From Pseudomonadota bacterium (lineage in GTDB: Bacteria; Verrucomicrobiota; Verrucomicrobiia; Chthoniobacterales; UBA6821), in assembly GCA_009928265.1 (NCBI GenBank), contig RFPR01000059.1, forward strand, positions 1-11,880: a DNA stretch of 11,880 bases, in the 5' to 3' direction. Within the stretch, counting starts at the first letter, position 1. Every line of letters starts with the position of its first letter. Positions 1 through 6,507 of this stretch are shown here, piece by piece. The translations under genes and the position numbers were made by a program. The notes under the pieces were generated by a model that was not told the DNA's origin, did no database searches, and was given only the letters and a program-made list of their open reading frames with translations.

Positions 1-339
1 CAGATTGGCGAAAATCGGTCCTTTGCGGGTGGTGAAGGCTCCCTCGCGCGGGTTGTAAATCAACGTACCGACAAGGTCGGCAGGGAGGAGGTCCGGCGTG
101 AACTGGATACGGGCGAAATCCGCATGGATGCAGGAGGAAAGCGTGCGGACCGTGAGGGTCTTGGCAAGGCCAGGGACACCTTCGAGAAGGACGTGGCCGT
201 TGCCGAGCAGGCCGATGAGCAGGCTGCGGACAAGCCCCTGCTGGCCGACGACGACACGGCTCATTTCCTGAGTGAGGGGGCGGACCCAGGTGCTGGTCTC
301 TTGGACGCGACGATCGAGTTCTTGGACGGACGGGTTCAT
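1..339 (-). CDS. MoxR-family AAA+ ATPase, N-terminal fragment (runs off left edge)
   Basis: This is the first 113 residues of a MoxR-type AAA+ ATPase; the rest lies beyond base 1. The reverse strand reads from an ATG at 339 and starts MNPSVQELDRRV. The Walker A motif GVPGLAKT lies at residues 54-61, preceded by the conserved VVVGQ segment (29-33) and HVLLEG. The family signature FTPDLLPADLVGT follows at 80-92, then a stretch resembling the MoxR REGAF/KGPIFANL region at 98-113. Walker B and the sensor motifs would be outside the window. MoxR ATPases are chaperone-like proteins that usually work with a DUF58 or VWA-domain partner encoded just downstream; that side is not visible here. It is in the same orientation as purK, 129 bases downstream of it. 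No Shine-Dalgarno motif precedes the ATG. The family is very clear; the particular subfamily and client are unknown. Confidence 0.93.
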   Translation of the reverse strand, partial: MNPSVQELDRRVQETSTWVRPLTQEMSRVVVGQQGLVRSLLIGLLGNGHVLLEGVPGLAKTLTVRTLSSCIHADFARIQFTPDLLPADLVGTLIYNPREGAFTTRKGPIFANL

Positions 340-468
340 GGAATCAGGTGCGTAGTTGGTTGAAAAAGTTGGTGCGGTCAGGAGCGGCTTCGCGCCGTTT
401 GGATAGGCTGTTGAAGGAATAGAGACAAGCGGTAAACGGTCTCGTTCAAAATTTCTCTCTTTTGGCGA
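340..468. other. Intergenic gap between purK and moxR
   Basis: This 129-base gap separates two minus-strand genes. It holds two weak hairpins. One has arms at 383-388 and 394-399 (agcggc/gccgtt with one G-T pair and a 5-base loop). The other has arms gagac at 422-426 and gtctc at 439-443 with a 12-base loop. Neither is followed by a convincing T-run on the minus strand, so I do not call a terminator. I see no strong promoter or ORF either. The moxR promoter may lie here, or the gene may be co-transcribed with purK. Confidence 0.4.
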
Positions 469-1653
469 TCAGCGAACCACCCTGTCCCTGAGCGTAAGGG
501 CCAATTCCACTGATTCGGAAGCCTTTCCGATCAGGGTGGCATGGCCCATCTTGCGGCCTGCTTTCGCCTCTTCCTTTCCATAGAGGTGAAGAAAACACCC
601 GGGCTCCTTCAGAAAGACCTCCCAATCAGGTTCGCCTCCCTTCCAGAGATCCCCGAGCAGGTTCACCATCACTCCCGGCGAGCGCAGATCGACGGGACCA
701 AGGGGAAGGCCGCAGACAGCCCGGATATGCTGGGTAAACTGACTGGTCATCGCCGTCTCGAGGGTGTGGTGCCCGGAATTGTGTGGGCGCGGCGCTAGTT
801 CATTCACGACAAGCGAACCGTCGGGAAGAACGAACAATTCCACGGTGATCAGTCCGATCACCCCGAGTTTTTCGGCGATTCCCGTGGCGACAGCCTGGGC
901 ACGACTGGAGACTTCCTGAGGAAGGGGTGCCGGGGCAACCGTCGTGTCGAGGATACCGTTGCGATGGACATTCGCCTGCAGGGGGAAGCAGAGGGAACCG
1001 GTCGCGTTCCGGGCGCAGATGACGGAAGCCTCCGACTCGAATGCGATTCTCTTCTCGAGCACGGCGCGAGGCGCACCGAGCATCGCCCAGACAATCTCGG
1101 CATCATCTCCAGGAGAAACACTGATCTGCCCTTTGCCATCATACCCGAGAACGGCTGTCTTAAGGATAGAGGCGGCATCCAGTTCGCCTAGGGCCGCAGC
1201 CAACTCAGCAGCGGAGGTGACGACACGGAACGGGGCAACCGGAAAACCGTGGTCGCGAAGGAATTCCTTTTCCAAAACACGGTCCTGGCAAATCCGCACG
1301 ACGGAAGAGGAGGGATGAACAGGCACACGTTCTTCCAAAAATACCAGCACTTCGACCGGGATATTCTCGAACTCCACCGTGGCCACATCGATCGTCATTG
1401 CAAAACGGGCCAGCGCATCGGTGTCGTCAAACGGGGCCACGATGGTCAGATCGGCGCAGGAGGAAGCAGGACCGTCTTTCACTGTGTCGAAGATCATGAC
1501 CTTGTAGCCCATCGCCTTGGCTGCCATGGCAGACATCCGGCCGAGTTGGCCGCTTCCAAGAATCCCGATCGAGGACCCCGGGGGAAAGACCGGGCTTTTC
1601 CCTTTCTGGAGGGCCGCCTGGTCGCTAGCGTGCTTCTCTTCGCTTTTTCTCAT
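469..1653 (-). CDS. purK: N5-carboxyaminoimidazole ribonucleotide synthase (PurK)
   Basis: PurK is the ATP-grasp enzyme that carboxylates aminoimidazole ribonucleotide with ATP and bicarbonate in de novo purine synthesis; PurE then rearranges the product. The protein has 394 residues, typical of the family plus a short N-terminal lead. The dinucleotide-fold loop GILGSGQLGRM is at 30-40. The ATP-grasp core shows LKTAVLGYDGKGQ (164-176), then the metal and phosphate-binding segment NELAPRPHNSGHHT (284-297). The C-terminal PurK domain carries HLYGKEEAKAGRKMGHAT (356-373). The start is well fixed: an in-frame TAA lies four codons upstream of the ATG, and no GTG or TTG occurs before the glycine loop. 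About 27 residues therefore precede the fold. purE is not adjacent in this window. The start codon overlaps that of the divergent acyltransferase fusion by two bases (CATG at 1651-1654), so any purK promoter must lie inside that gene. Confidence 0.96.
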   Translation of the reverse strand: MRKSEEKHASDQAALQKGKSPVFPPGSSIGILGSGQLGRMSAMAAKAMGYKVMIFDTVKDGPASSCADLTIVAPFDDTDALARFAMTIDVATVEFENIPVEVLVFLEERVPVHPSSSVVRICQDRVLEKEFLRDHGFPVAPFRVVTSAAELAAALGELDAASILKTAVLGYDGKGQISVSPGDDAEIVWAMLGAPRAVLEKRIAFESEASVICARNATGSLCFPLQANVHRNGILDTTVAPAPLPQEVSSRAQAVATGIAEKLGVIGLITVELFVLPDGSLVVNELAPRPHNSGHHTLETAMTSQFTQHIRAVCGLPLGPVDLRSPGVMVNLLGDLWKGGEPDWEVFLKEPGCFLHLYGKEEAKAGRKMGHATLIGKASESVELALTLRDRVVR

Positions 1654-3586
1654 GGATCGTCTGATTTACCTGCTGGCTCTCGGGGTGGTCTCGTTCATCC
1701 GGTTTCTGCCCATCACCGTCTGCTTCGTGCTGGGACAGCTCCTCGGACTCGTGATCTGGATGATTCTGCCCGGCTACCGTCGTCTCGCCAAACGGAATCT
1801 CCGCATAGCCTTCGGTGACGGACTAGACGACCGCAAGACGGCCACACTGGTCCGAAAGCACTTTTCATGCCTCGGAGCCAATCTCCTCTGCTCCGTCAAA
1901 ATCCCGGCTCTCAGCGAGAAGAAGCTCCGCTCCCGCCTGCGCTTTGAGAATGAGCAGGCTTGGGAGGACTGGATCGTCGGTAAAAAGGCCGGGGAGCGAG
2001 GGACCGTGGCCGCCCTCAGCCACTACGGTAACTGGGAGATCAACGCCCAGATCGCCGAGTTCGTGAAACCGCGTAAGGCCGGATGCGTCTACCAGGCGAT
2101 CCGCAATCCACTCATGGACGATCTGGTCAACCGTGATCGACGCAGCCGTGGCGTGGCCACCTTCGACAAGAAAAAAGGGATGCAGGGGGCGAGCGACCTG
2201 CTCAAGAAGGGCGGCGTGGTGGGGATCCTGACCGACCAGCATGCAGGCGGCGCGGGGATCTGGATGCCGCTCTTCGGAAAGATCGCCTCCACCTCGCCTC
2301 TTGCTGCGAGCCTCGCCCAGAAAACCGGATCACTCCTGGCCATGGTCAGCGTACGCACCGTCGGGTTGGCACGCTGGGAGATCTGTACCAGCGCCCCGGT
2401 GCCCACCGAGGGTCGCACGATCGCCGAGATCACCATGGCCCTGAACCGGCTCCTTGAGTCAGAAATCAGGCGTTCTCCGGCCGATTGGTTCTGGGTGCAC
2501 AACCGGTGGAAAAATTTTGTTCCCGATTTTCTCCTGCAGCACTTCAAACGGGGTATCCACCTTCCCGAGGGAACCAACCCCTCGGATCTCCAACCCTTCC
2601 GCCTTCTCGTCCGCTCCTCCAACTGGCTAGGCGACGCCTGCATGGCGGTGCCGGCCATTCAGGCGATGAAACAAGGGAGGCCTGATCTCCAGATCACCAT
2701 CCTCTCGCCGGCCAAGCTCGCTCCCATCTGGCGCGAAGTGAAGGAGGTCTCCAGCGTCCTTGAAATCCCTCCCGACAGTACCCCGTGGAAAGTCTCTCGT
2801 CTGATCAAGGCATCCGGGCAATACGAGGTAGCCTTTCTGCTCCCCAACTCGTGGCGTAGCGCCTTGGAAGTCTGGCTCGCAGGTATCCCGATGCGTCTGG
2901 CCACCGAAACCCACCGCGCCAAAAGACTCCTTACCCGAACGATTCCCCTTCCGAAGCAACTCCACCCAACAGTCCACCAGACTCAGGCGCTCCTCTCCAT
3001 CGTCAAGCGTCTGGGAGGCCCTGACACCTCGTTTCCCATTCCTAGAGCCCGGATAGGGCAACCCTCCGTTCAGCCTGTTACCGTGACCCTCTGCCCCGGA
3101 GCTGAATACGGGCCTGCCAAACGGTGGCCCTTGGAGCGCTACCGCGCGGTCATGGAGCAAATTTCCTCCAAGCACAACCTCACTTGGGTCATCGTCGGCA
3201 CCGCAAAAGAAGCCACGCTGGGCGAGCAACTCGCCAAGAATTTCCCGGGGAATATTGAGAACCTCTGCGGTAAAACAACCCTGCCGGAGCTTATCGCCCA
3301 ACTGAAGCGGAGTCATCTGCTGCTGACCAATGATACCGGCACCATGCACCTAGCCGATCTGCTCGGCATCCCGGTCGTCGCGATCTTTGGTTCCACCGAG
3401 CCGACACTGACAGGCCCCTCGGGAGCCACTACACCCCCGCACCGGATCCTTCGCCGGAAGGTCGAGTGCAGCCCCTGCTACCTCCGCACCTGCCCCATCG
3501 ACTTCCGCTGCATGAAGGAGATATCCGTCGACATGGTCACCACCGCGGTTGAGGAATCGCTTCAGGCTATTTCTAGAGGATTATAA
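1652..3586 (+). CDS. Fusion: LpxL/HtrB-type lipid A acyltransferase + WaaF-type ADP-heptose:LPS heptosyltransferase
   Basis: This is a 644-residue two-domain protein of lipopolysaccharide synthesis. Residues 1 to about 300 form a lysophospholipid acyltransferase of the LpxL/HtrB family. It has a membrane-anchoring hydrophobic segment at about 5-40, the catalytic HX4E motif HYGNWE at 124-129, a second family block ILTDQHAGGAGIWMPLFG (192-209), and the closing motif DWFWVHNRWK (278-287). Residues from about 315 to 644 form a family-9 glycosyltransferase. These show the N-terminal block SSNWLGDACMAVPAI (322-336), the CPGAEYGPAKRWP loop (481-493) and the donor-site signature TNDTGTMHLADLLG (559-572) followed by FGSTEP. 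The late cysteine cluster CSPC...CPIDFRC (606-620) is usual for WaaF. Both domains look intact. An in-frame ATG at 1517 would add 45 residues wholly antisense to purK; I prefer 1652 because the membrane segment starts there. No Shine-Dalgarno is present, only a pyrimidine-rich tract. The exact acyl chain and acceptor sugar cannot be read from sequence. Confidence 0.93.
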   Translation: MDRLIYLLALGVVSFIRFLPITVCFVLGQLLGLVIWMILPGYRRLAKRNLRIAFGDGLDDRKTATLVRKHFSCLGANLLCSVKIPALSEKKLRSRLRFENEQAWEDWIVGKKAGERGTVAALSHYGNWEINAQIAEFVKPRKAGCVYQAIRNPLMDDLVNRDRRSRGVATFDKKKGMQGASDLLKKGGVVGILTDQHAGGAGIWMPLFGKIASTSPLAASLAQKTGSLLAMVSVRTVGLARWEICTSAPVPTEGRTIAEITMALNRLLESEIRRSPADWFWVHNRWKNFVPDFLLQHFKRGIHLPEGTNPSDLQPFRLLVRSSNWLGDACMAVPAIQAMKQGRPDLQITILSPAKLAPIWREVKEVSSVLEIPPDSTPWKVSRLIKASGQYEVAFLLPNSWRSALEVWLAGIPMRLATETHRAKRLLTRTIPLPKQLHPTVHQTQALLSIVKRLGGPDTSFPIPRARIGQPSVQPVTVTLCPGAEYGPAKRWPLERYRAVMEQISSKHNLTWVIVGTAKEATLGEQLAKNFPGNIENLCGKTTLPELIAQLKRSHLLLTNDTGTMHLADLLGIPVVAIFGSTEPTLTGPSGATTPPHRILRRKVECSPCYLRTCPIDFRCMKEISVDMVTTAVEESLQAISRGL

Positions 3587-3634
3587 GCTCTTAACTTTTT
3601 CACTTTCATACCTTTCACTTTTTTCCGAATTCCC
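3587..3634 (+). other. Short pyrimidine-rich leader before the ABC-F gene
   Basis: This 48-base spacer lies between the acyltransferase fusion and the ABC-F gene. It is rich in T and C and repeats the unit tttcactt twice (around 3598-3606 and 3613-3621). There is no hairpin that would make it a terminator and no purine-rich ribosome binding site. The two genes may share a transcript. The tract could be a leader for ribosomal protein S1 binding, but that is inference. Confidence 0.35.
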
Positions 3635-5254
3635 ATGCTAAGCATCCGCAAACTCAAGAAAACCATCGGCGGTCGCACCCTCTTCGAGGAGGCCGACCTG
3701 CAGGTTAATTACGGTGAACGTGTCGCTCTTGTCGGACCGAATGGAGCCGGCAAATCGACCCTCTTCTCACTGCTTCTCAAAAAGGACGAACCCGATGCCG
3801 GAACCATCGAACGCGATGAGTGGACCATGATCGGACACCTTGCCCAGGAGGGAGAGGCGACTGGGGAGGAAACCGTCCTCGATGTGGCGACCGGCCGCGC
3901 CGGGGAACTTCCCGCACTGGAGGAACAGCTCCGCAAGCACGAGGAGGCGGGCACCGTCGACTCACCGGAATACTCCGAGGCCAGTTCCAAGCACGCCGCC
4001 CTAAGCGATCCCAAGGTCGAGGCCAAGGCCAAGAAAATCCTGGTCGGCCTCGGTTACAAGCAGGAGGACTTCGAGCGTAAGGCCAAGGAACTGAGCGGCG
4101 GATGGGTCATGAGGGCCCACCTCGCCCGCCTGCTGGTGATGGAGCCCGACCTGCTCCTGCTCGACGAACCGACCAACCACCTCGATCTCGTCTCACTTCT
4201 CTGGCTCCAGAATTACCTCAAGAACTATGCCGGGGCCGTCCTGCTGATCTCCCACGATCGCCAGTTCATGGATGAGATCATCCAAAAGGTCTACGAGATC
4301 GCCGAGGGGCGCTTTTATTCCTACGCAGGCAACTACACCGATTTCCTCGCCGAACGTGAGGCCCGCTATGATCGTCAGAACGCCGCCTACAAGAACCAGC
4401 AGAAGGAAATTGCCGATCTGCGTGAGTTCTACGACCGCTTCCGTCAGGTAGCCTCCAAGGCTTCCCAGGCCATGAGCAAGCTCAAGCAGATCGAGCGCAT
4501 GGAGCTCATCGAGAAACCGATGCCTCCCCGCAAGCCATTCCGCTTCCAGATCCCCGCGCCGCCGCGAGGCGGCCAGCGCGCAGTGATCCTCGAAGGAATC
4601 CACATGGCCTACCCCAGCTCGCAGGGAGAGCGCAAGGTCTACTCGGGTCTCGATCTGACGATCGAGAAGGACGAGAGGACCGTGCTCGTCGGCCCAAACG
4701 GAGCCGGCAAATCAACCCTTCTGAAAATTCTAGCAGGCGTACTCGAGTTCCAGCAGGGGAAACGCATCGAGGGGCCGAATGCCAAGATCGGCTATTTCAG
4801 CCAGCACCGTGCCGCCACCTTGGATCCTAACAAGTCGATCCTCGACGAGGTGCGCGCCTCCAACGGGGAACTCTCGGAGAACGACGCCCGCGGGATCCTT
4901 GGCTCGTTCCTCTTCCGTAAGGACGACATCTACAAGAAGACAGCGGTGCTTAGTGGCGGCGAGAAGACCCGACTCAACTTGGTAAAGTTCCTAGTCGATC
5001 CTCCCAACCTTCTGCTGATGGACGAACCGACGACACACCTCGACATTCACACCGTGGAATCTCTGATCCTCGCGCTTGGAGCCTATGAGGGGACGCTCGT
5101 CTTCATCAGTCACGACGTCCACTTCATCCGCAAACTCGCGACCAAGGTCCTCCATGTGAAGGATGGGAAGGTGACTCCCCACCTCGGCGGCTACGACGAC
5201 TTCCTCGAACGTGTGGGAGCGGTGGGCAACGAACGCGAAGCCCTCACTTCTTGA
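3635..5254 (+). CDS. ABC-F family ATPase (translation factor type, EttA/Uup/YbiT-like)
   Basis: This is a 539-residue soluble protein with two ATP-binding cassettes and no membrane domain, the layout of ABC-F proteins. Members bind ribosomes at the E site and act on translation or antibiotic release. Cassette 1 has Walker A GPNGAGKST (34-42), the signature LSGGW (153-157), Walker B LLLLDEPTNHLD (173-184) and the H-loop ISHD (205-208). The charged inter-domain linker runs from about 240 to 297 and contains RFRQVASKASQAMSKLKQIE, typical of the P-site tRNA interaction motif region. Cassette 2 has GPNGAGKST (353-361), LSGGEKTRL (439-447), DEPTTHLD (463-470) and ISHD (491-494). The Asn usually found in DEPTNHLD is Thr in cassette 2. 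The protein ends soon after cassette 2, without a long C-terminal coiled coil as in Uup. The subgroup is not resolved; nothing specific points to antibiotic resistance. The ATG has no Shine-Dalgarno. Confidence 0.94.
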   Translation: MLSIRKLKKTIGGRTLFEEADLQVNYGERVALVGPNGAGKSTLFSLLLKKDEPDAGTIERDEWTMIGHLAQEGEATGEETVLDVATGRAGELPALEEQLRKHEEAGTVDSPEYSEASSKHAALSDPKVEAKAKKILVGLGYKQEDFERKAKELSGGWVMRAHLARLLVMEPDLLLLDEPTNHLDLVSLLWLQNYLKNYAGAVLLISHDRQFMDEIIQKVYEIAEGRFYSYAGNYTDFLAEREARYDRQNAAYKNQQKEIADLREFYDRFRQVASKASQAMSKLKQIERMELIEKPMPPRKPFRFQIPAPPRGGQRAVILEGIHMAYPSSQGERKVYSGLDLTIEKDERTVLVGPNGAGKSTLLKILAGVLEFQQGKRIEGPNAKIGYFSQHRAATLDPNKSILDEVRASNGELSENDARGILGSFLFRKDDIYKKTAVLSGGEKTRLNLVKFLVDPPNLLLMDEPTTHLDIHTVESLILALGAYEGTLVFISHDVHFIRKLATKVLHVKDGKVTPHLGGYDDFLERVGAVGNEREALTS

Positions 5255-5291
5255 AGGCTTGTGAGAATTGGCGGATAGCTGTGTTGTTGAT

Positions 5292-5321
5292 CGCTTGCAG
5301 TATGTCTCATACAGCTACGCT
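5292..5321 (+). repeat. Left arm of a perfect 30-base inverted repeat
   Basis: This arm is the exact reverse complement of 5405-5434 (all 30 bases). It contains its own small palindrome, gtatgtctcatac at 5300-5312 (5-bp stem, 3-base loop). Homology to the other arm continues inward to about 5340 with 11 of 19 positions identical. Outward, gttgttg at 5283-5289 pairs with caacaac at 5440-5446 across a small asymmetric internal loop. Confidence 0.95.
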
Positions 5322-5404
5322 CACACGCCTTGCTCTCCATCCAATCTCACGGCGCTTCTAACGGAACCAAGCGTATGAGTTTTCGATGTGGGGCTAGGCG
5401 CCCA

Positions 5405-5434
5405 AGCGTAGCTGTATGAGACATACTGCAAGCG
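5405..5434 (-). repeat. Right arm of the perfect 30-base inverted repeat
   Basis: This is the partner of 5292-5321, separated from it by 83 bases. The 9-base string ccaagcgta lies at its inner edge (5402-5410) and recurs at 5367-5375 within the loop, followed in both places by a tatgag or gctgtatgag sequence, so the core seems to hold a third, degenerate partial copy. A transcript could fold into a long rod from about 5283 to 5446. No transposase gene or target-site duplication is evident. Confidence 0.95.
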
Positions 5435-5470
5435 CAGGGCAACAACGCCCCGCGCGAAAAGAACAAGCAT

Positions 5471-6481
5471 CTACCCAAGTACGAGGCGGGCGGTGACCAG
5501 ATAACAGGTAACGGTAAAGAGATCCGCTGCCGCGAGCGTGATCGGTCCGGCCGCAATCTTGGGATCCCAGCGGACAATGCGGAGAATAACGGGGACAAGG
5601 ATGCCGAGGAGGGAGGCCATGAGTATCGAAACAATCACGCTGCCACCGATTGACAATGCGGCAGGCAGATCACGCCAGATTAATCCGACCATCAGGGCCA
5701 CGGCGCTTCCGGCAAGGAGACCTAGCAAACCGGCCGTGACGGCTTCGCGCAGCAGCTTCACACGCAACCATTTCCACCGCACCCGACTCACAGGAAGAGA
5801 TTGGACTGTCAGGGCCAGCGACTGGGCGGCAACAGCCTCACCCAGACCAAGAACGAGCGCCATGAAGACGGCAAGGACCACCTTCTGCTGCAAGGTGGTT
5901 TCAAAGGCGCCTGCCAGAGCCGCACAGAGAACTCCTCCGGAAACAGTGGCGGCAAGCCATGGGAAGCGGACTCGAAACGCACGCACCGGGGATGCATGCT
6001 GCAGTTCCTGGATGTGGATACCGATGGTCTGGAAGAGCTGATCGTTGTTACCACCGGCACTCAGTTCCATGACCTCGTCGGTGAAGAGGCTGACATCAAC
6101 GATCCCCAAGAGCCGCTTTCTCACGTCGACGACAGGAATTGCCAGGAATTTGTGGAGGATAAAGCACTCGCATGCCTCCAGCAGAGTGGCCCCCTCCGGA
6201 AGTGAGAGAACCCTCGGTACCATTATCTCGCCGATCCTTCGCTCCAGCGGCTCGGTGAGAAGTTTTCTAGCAGGCACAACACCGGAGAGACGTCCTTCGG
6301 GATCAACAACGTAGAAATAAAAGATGCGCTCCTCCAGACCGGTGGAGCGAATGCTATTGAGGGCTTCTCCGACACTCTGCTCGGTAAGCAAAGGGGGAGG
6401 GCCGGGCCGGAGAAATTCCGAGACGGAACGCTTGAGGTGCTCCTCGGAGTTTTTCGAACCGGGCGTAGCGTGCAAGGACAT
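5471..6481 (-). CDS. MgtE-like CBS-domain divalent cation transporter, short divergent form
   Basis: This is a 336-residue membrane protein related to MgtE/SLC41 magnesium channels. Residues about 33-75 and 88-140 are two CBS domains (regions FYFYVVDPEGRLSGVVPARKL and IMVPRVLSLPEGATLLEAC...IPVVDVRKRLLGIVDV). Five hydrophobic segments follow at about 174-192, 199-221, 245-268, 274-301 and 311-334. The C-terminal block WDPKIAAGPITLAAADLF resembles the MgtE DPxxxxxP...D block, and Asp320 aligns with the pore aspartate. Two oddities stand out. The N-terminal helical Mg-sensing domain of roughly 130 residues is missing. The usual GxxGNxGxQS motif reads GLGEAVAAQS (212-221), keeping only the last residues. 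It lies 26 bases downstream of clpC in the same direction and is probably co-transcribed. No Shine-Dalgarno precedes the ATG. Transport of Mg is inferred from the family; loss of the gating domain and motif makes the ion uncertain. Confidence 0.85.
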   Translation of the reverse strand: MSLHATPGSKNSEEHLKRSVSEFLRPGPPPLLTEQSVGEALNSIRSTGLEERIFYFYVVDPEGRLSGVVPARKLLTEPLERRIGEIMVPRVLSLPEGATLLEACECFILHKFLAIPVVDVRKRLLGIVDVSLFTDEVMELSAGGNNDQLFQTIGIHIQELQHASPVRAFRVRFPWLAATVSGGVLCAALAGAFETTLQQKVVLAVFMALVLGLGEAVAAQSLALTVQSLPVSRVRWKWLRVKLLREAVTAGLLGLLAGSAVALMVGLIWRDLPAALSIGGSVIVSILMASLLGILVPVILRIVRWDPKIAAGPITLAAADLFTVTCYLVTARLVLG

Positions 6482-6507
6482 GCGCCCGAGGAGTATGTGT
6501 CAACCGA

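Larger units (their letters stand above)
5255..5470. other. Convergent intergenic region holding a large palindrome
   Basis: These 216 bases lie between the stop codons of the ABC-F gene and the MgtE-like gene, which point towards each other. No convincing gene is present. Most of the region is one imperfect palindrome, described in the separate repeat entries. A small GC hairpin with a mismatch (5434-5440 with 5447-5453, loop aacaac) sits at its right end but lacks a T-run. The position suggests a bidirectional transcription stop or a dispersed palindromic element. Confidence 0.7.

Noticed and set aside
383..443. Possible terminators after purK
   Set aside because: The two hairpins are short (5-6 bp), one with a wobble pair, and lack a T-run on the minus strand.
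1517..1651. 45-residue N-terminal extension of the acyltransferase fusion
   Set aside because: It lies wholly antisense to the purK coding sequence, is not like LpxL family N-termini, and the membrane segment begins right after the ATG at 1652.
5292..5434. CRISPR or insertion-sequence ends
   Set aside because: There are only two arms in inverted orientation with an 83-base interior, no array of direct repeats, no transposase and no visible target duplication.
5434..5453. GC hairpin with loop aacaac as a Rho-independent terminator of the MgtE-like gene
   Set aside because: The stem contains a mismatch and no T-tract follows on either strand.
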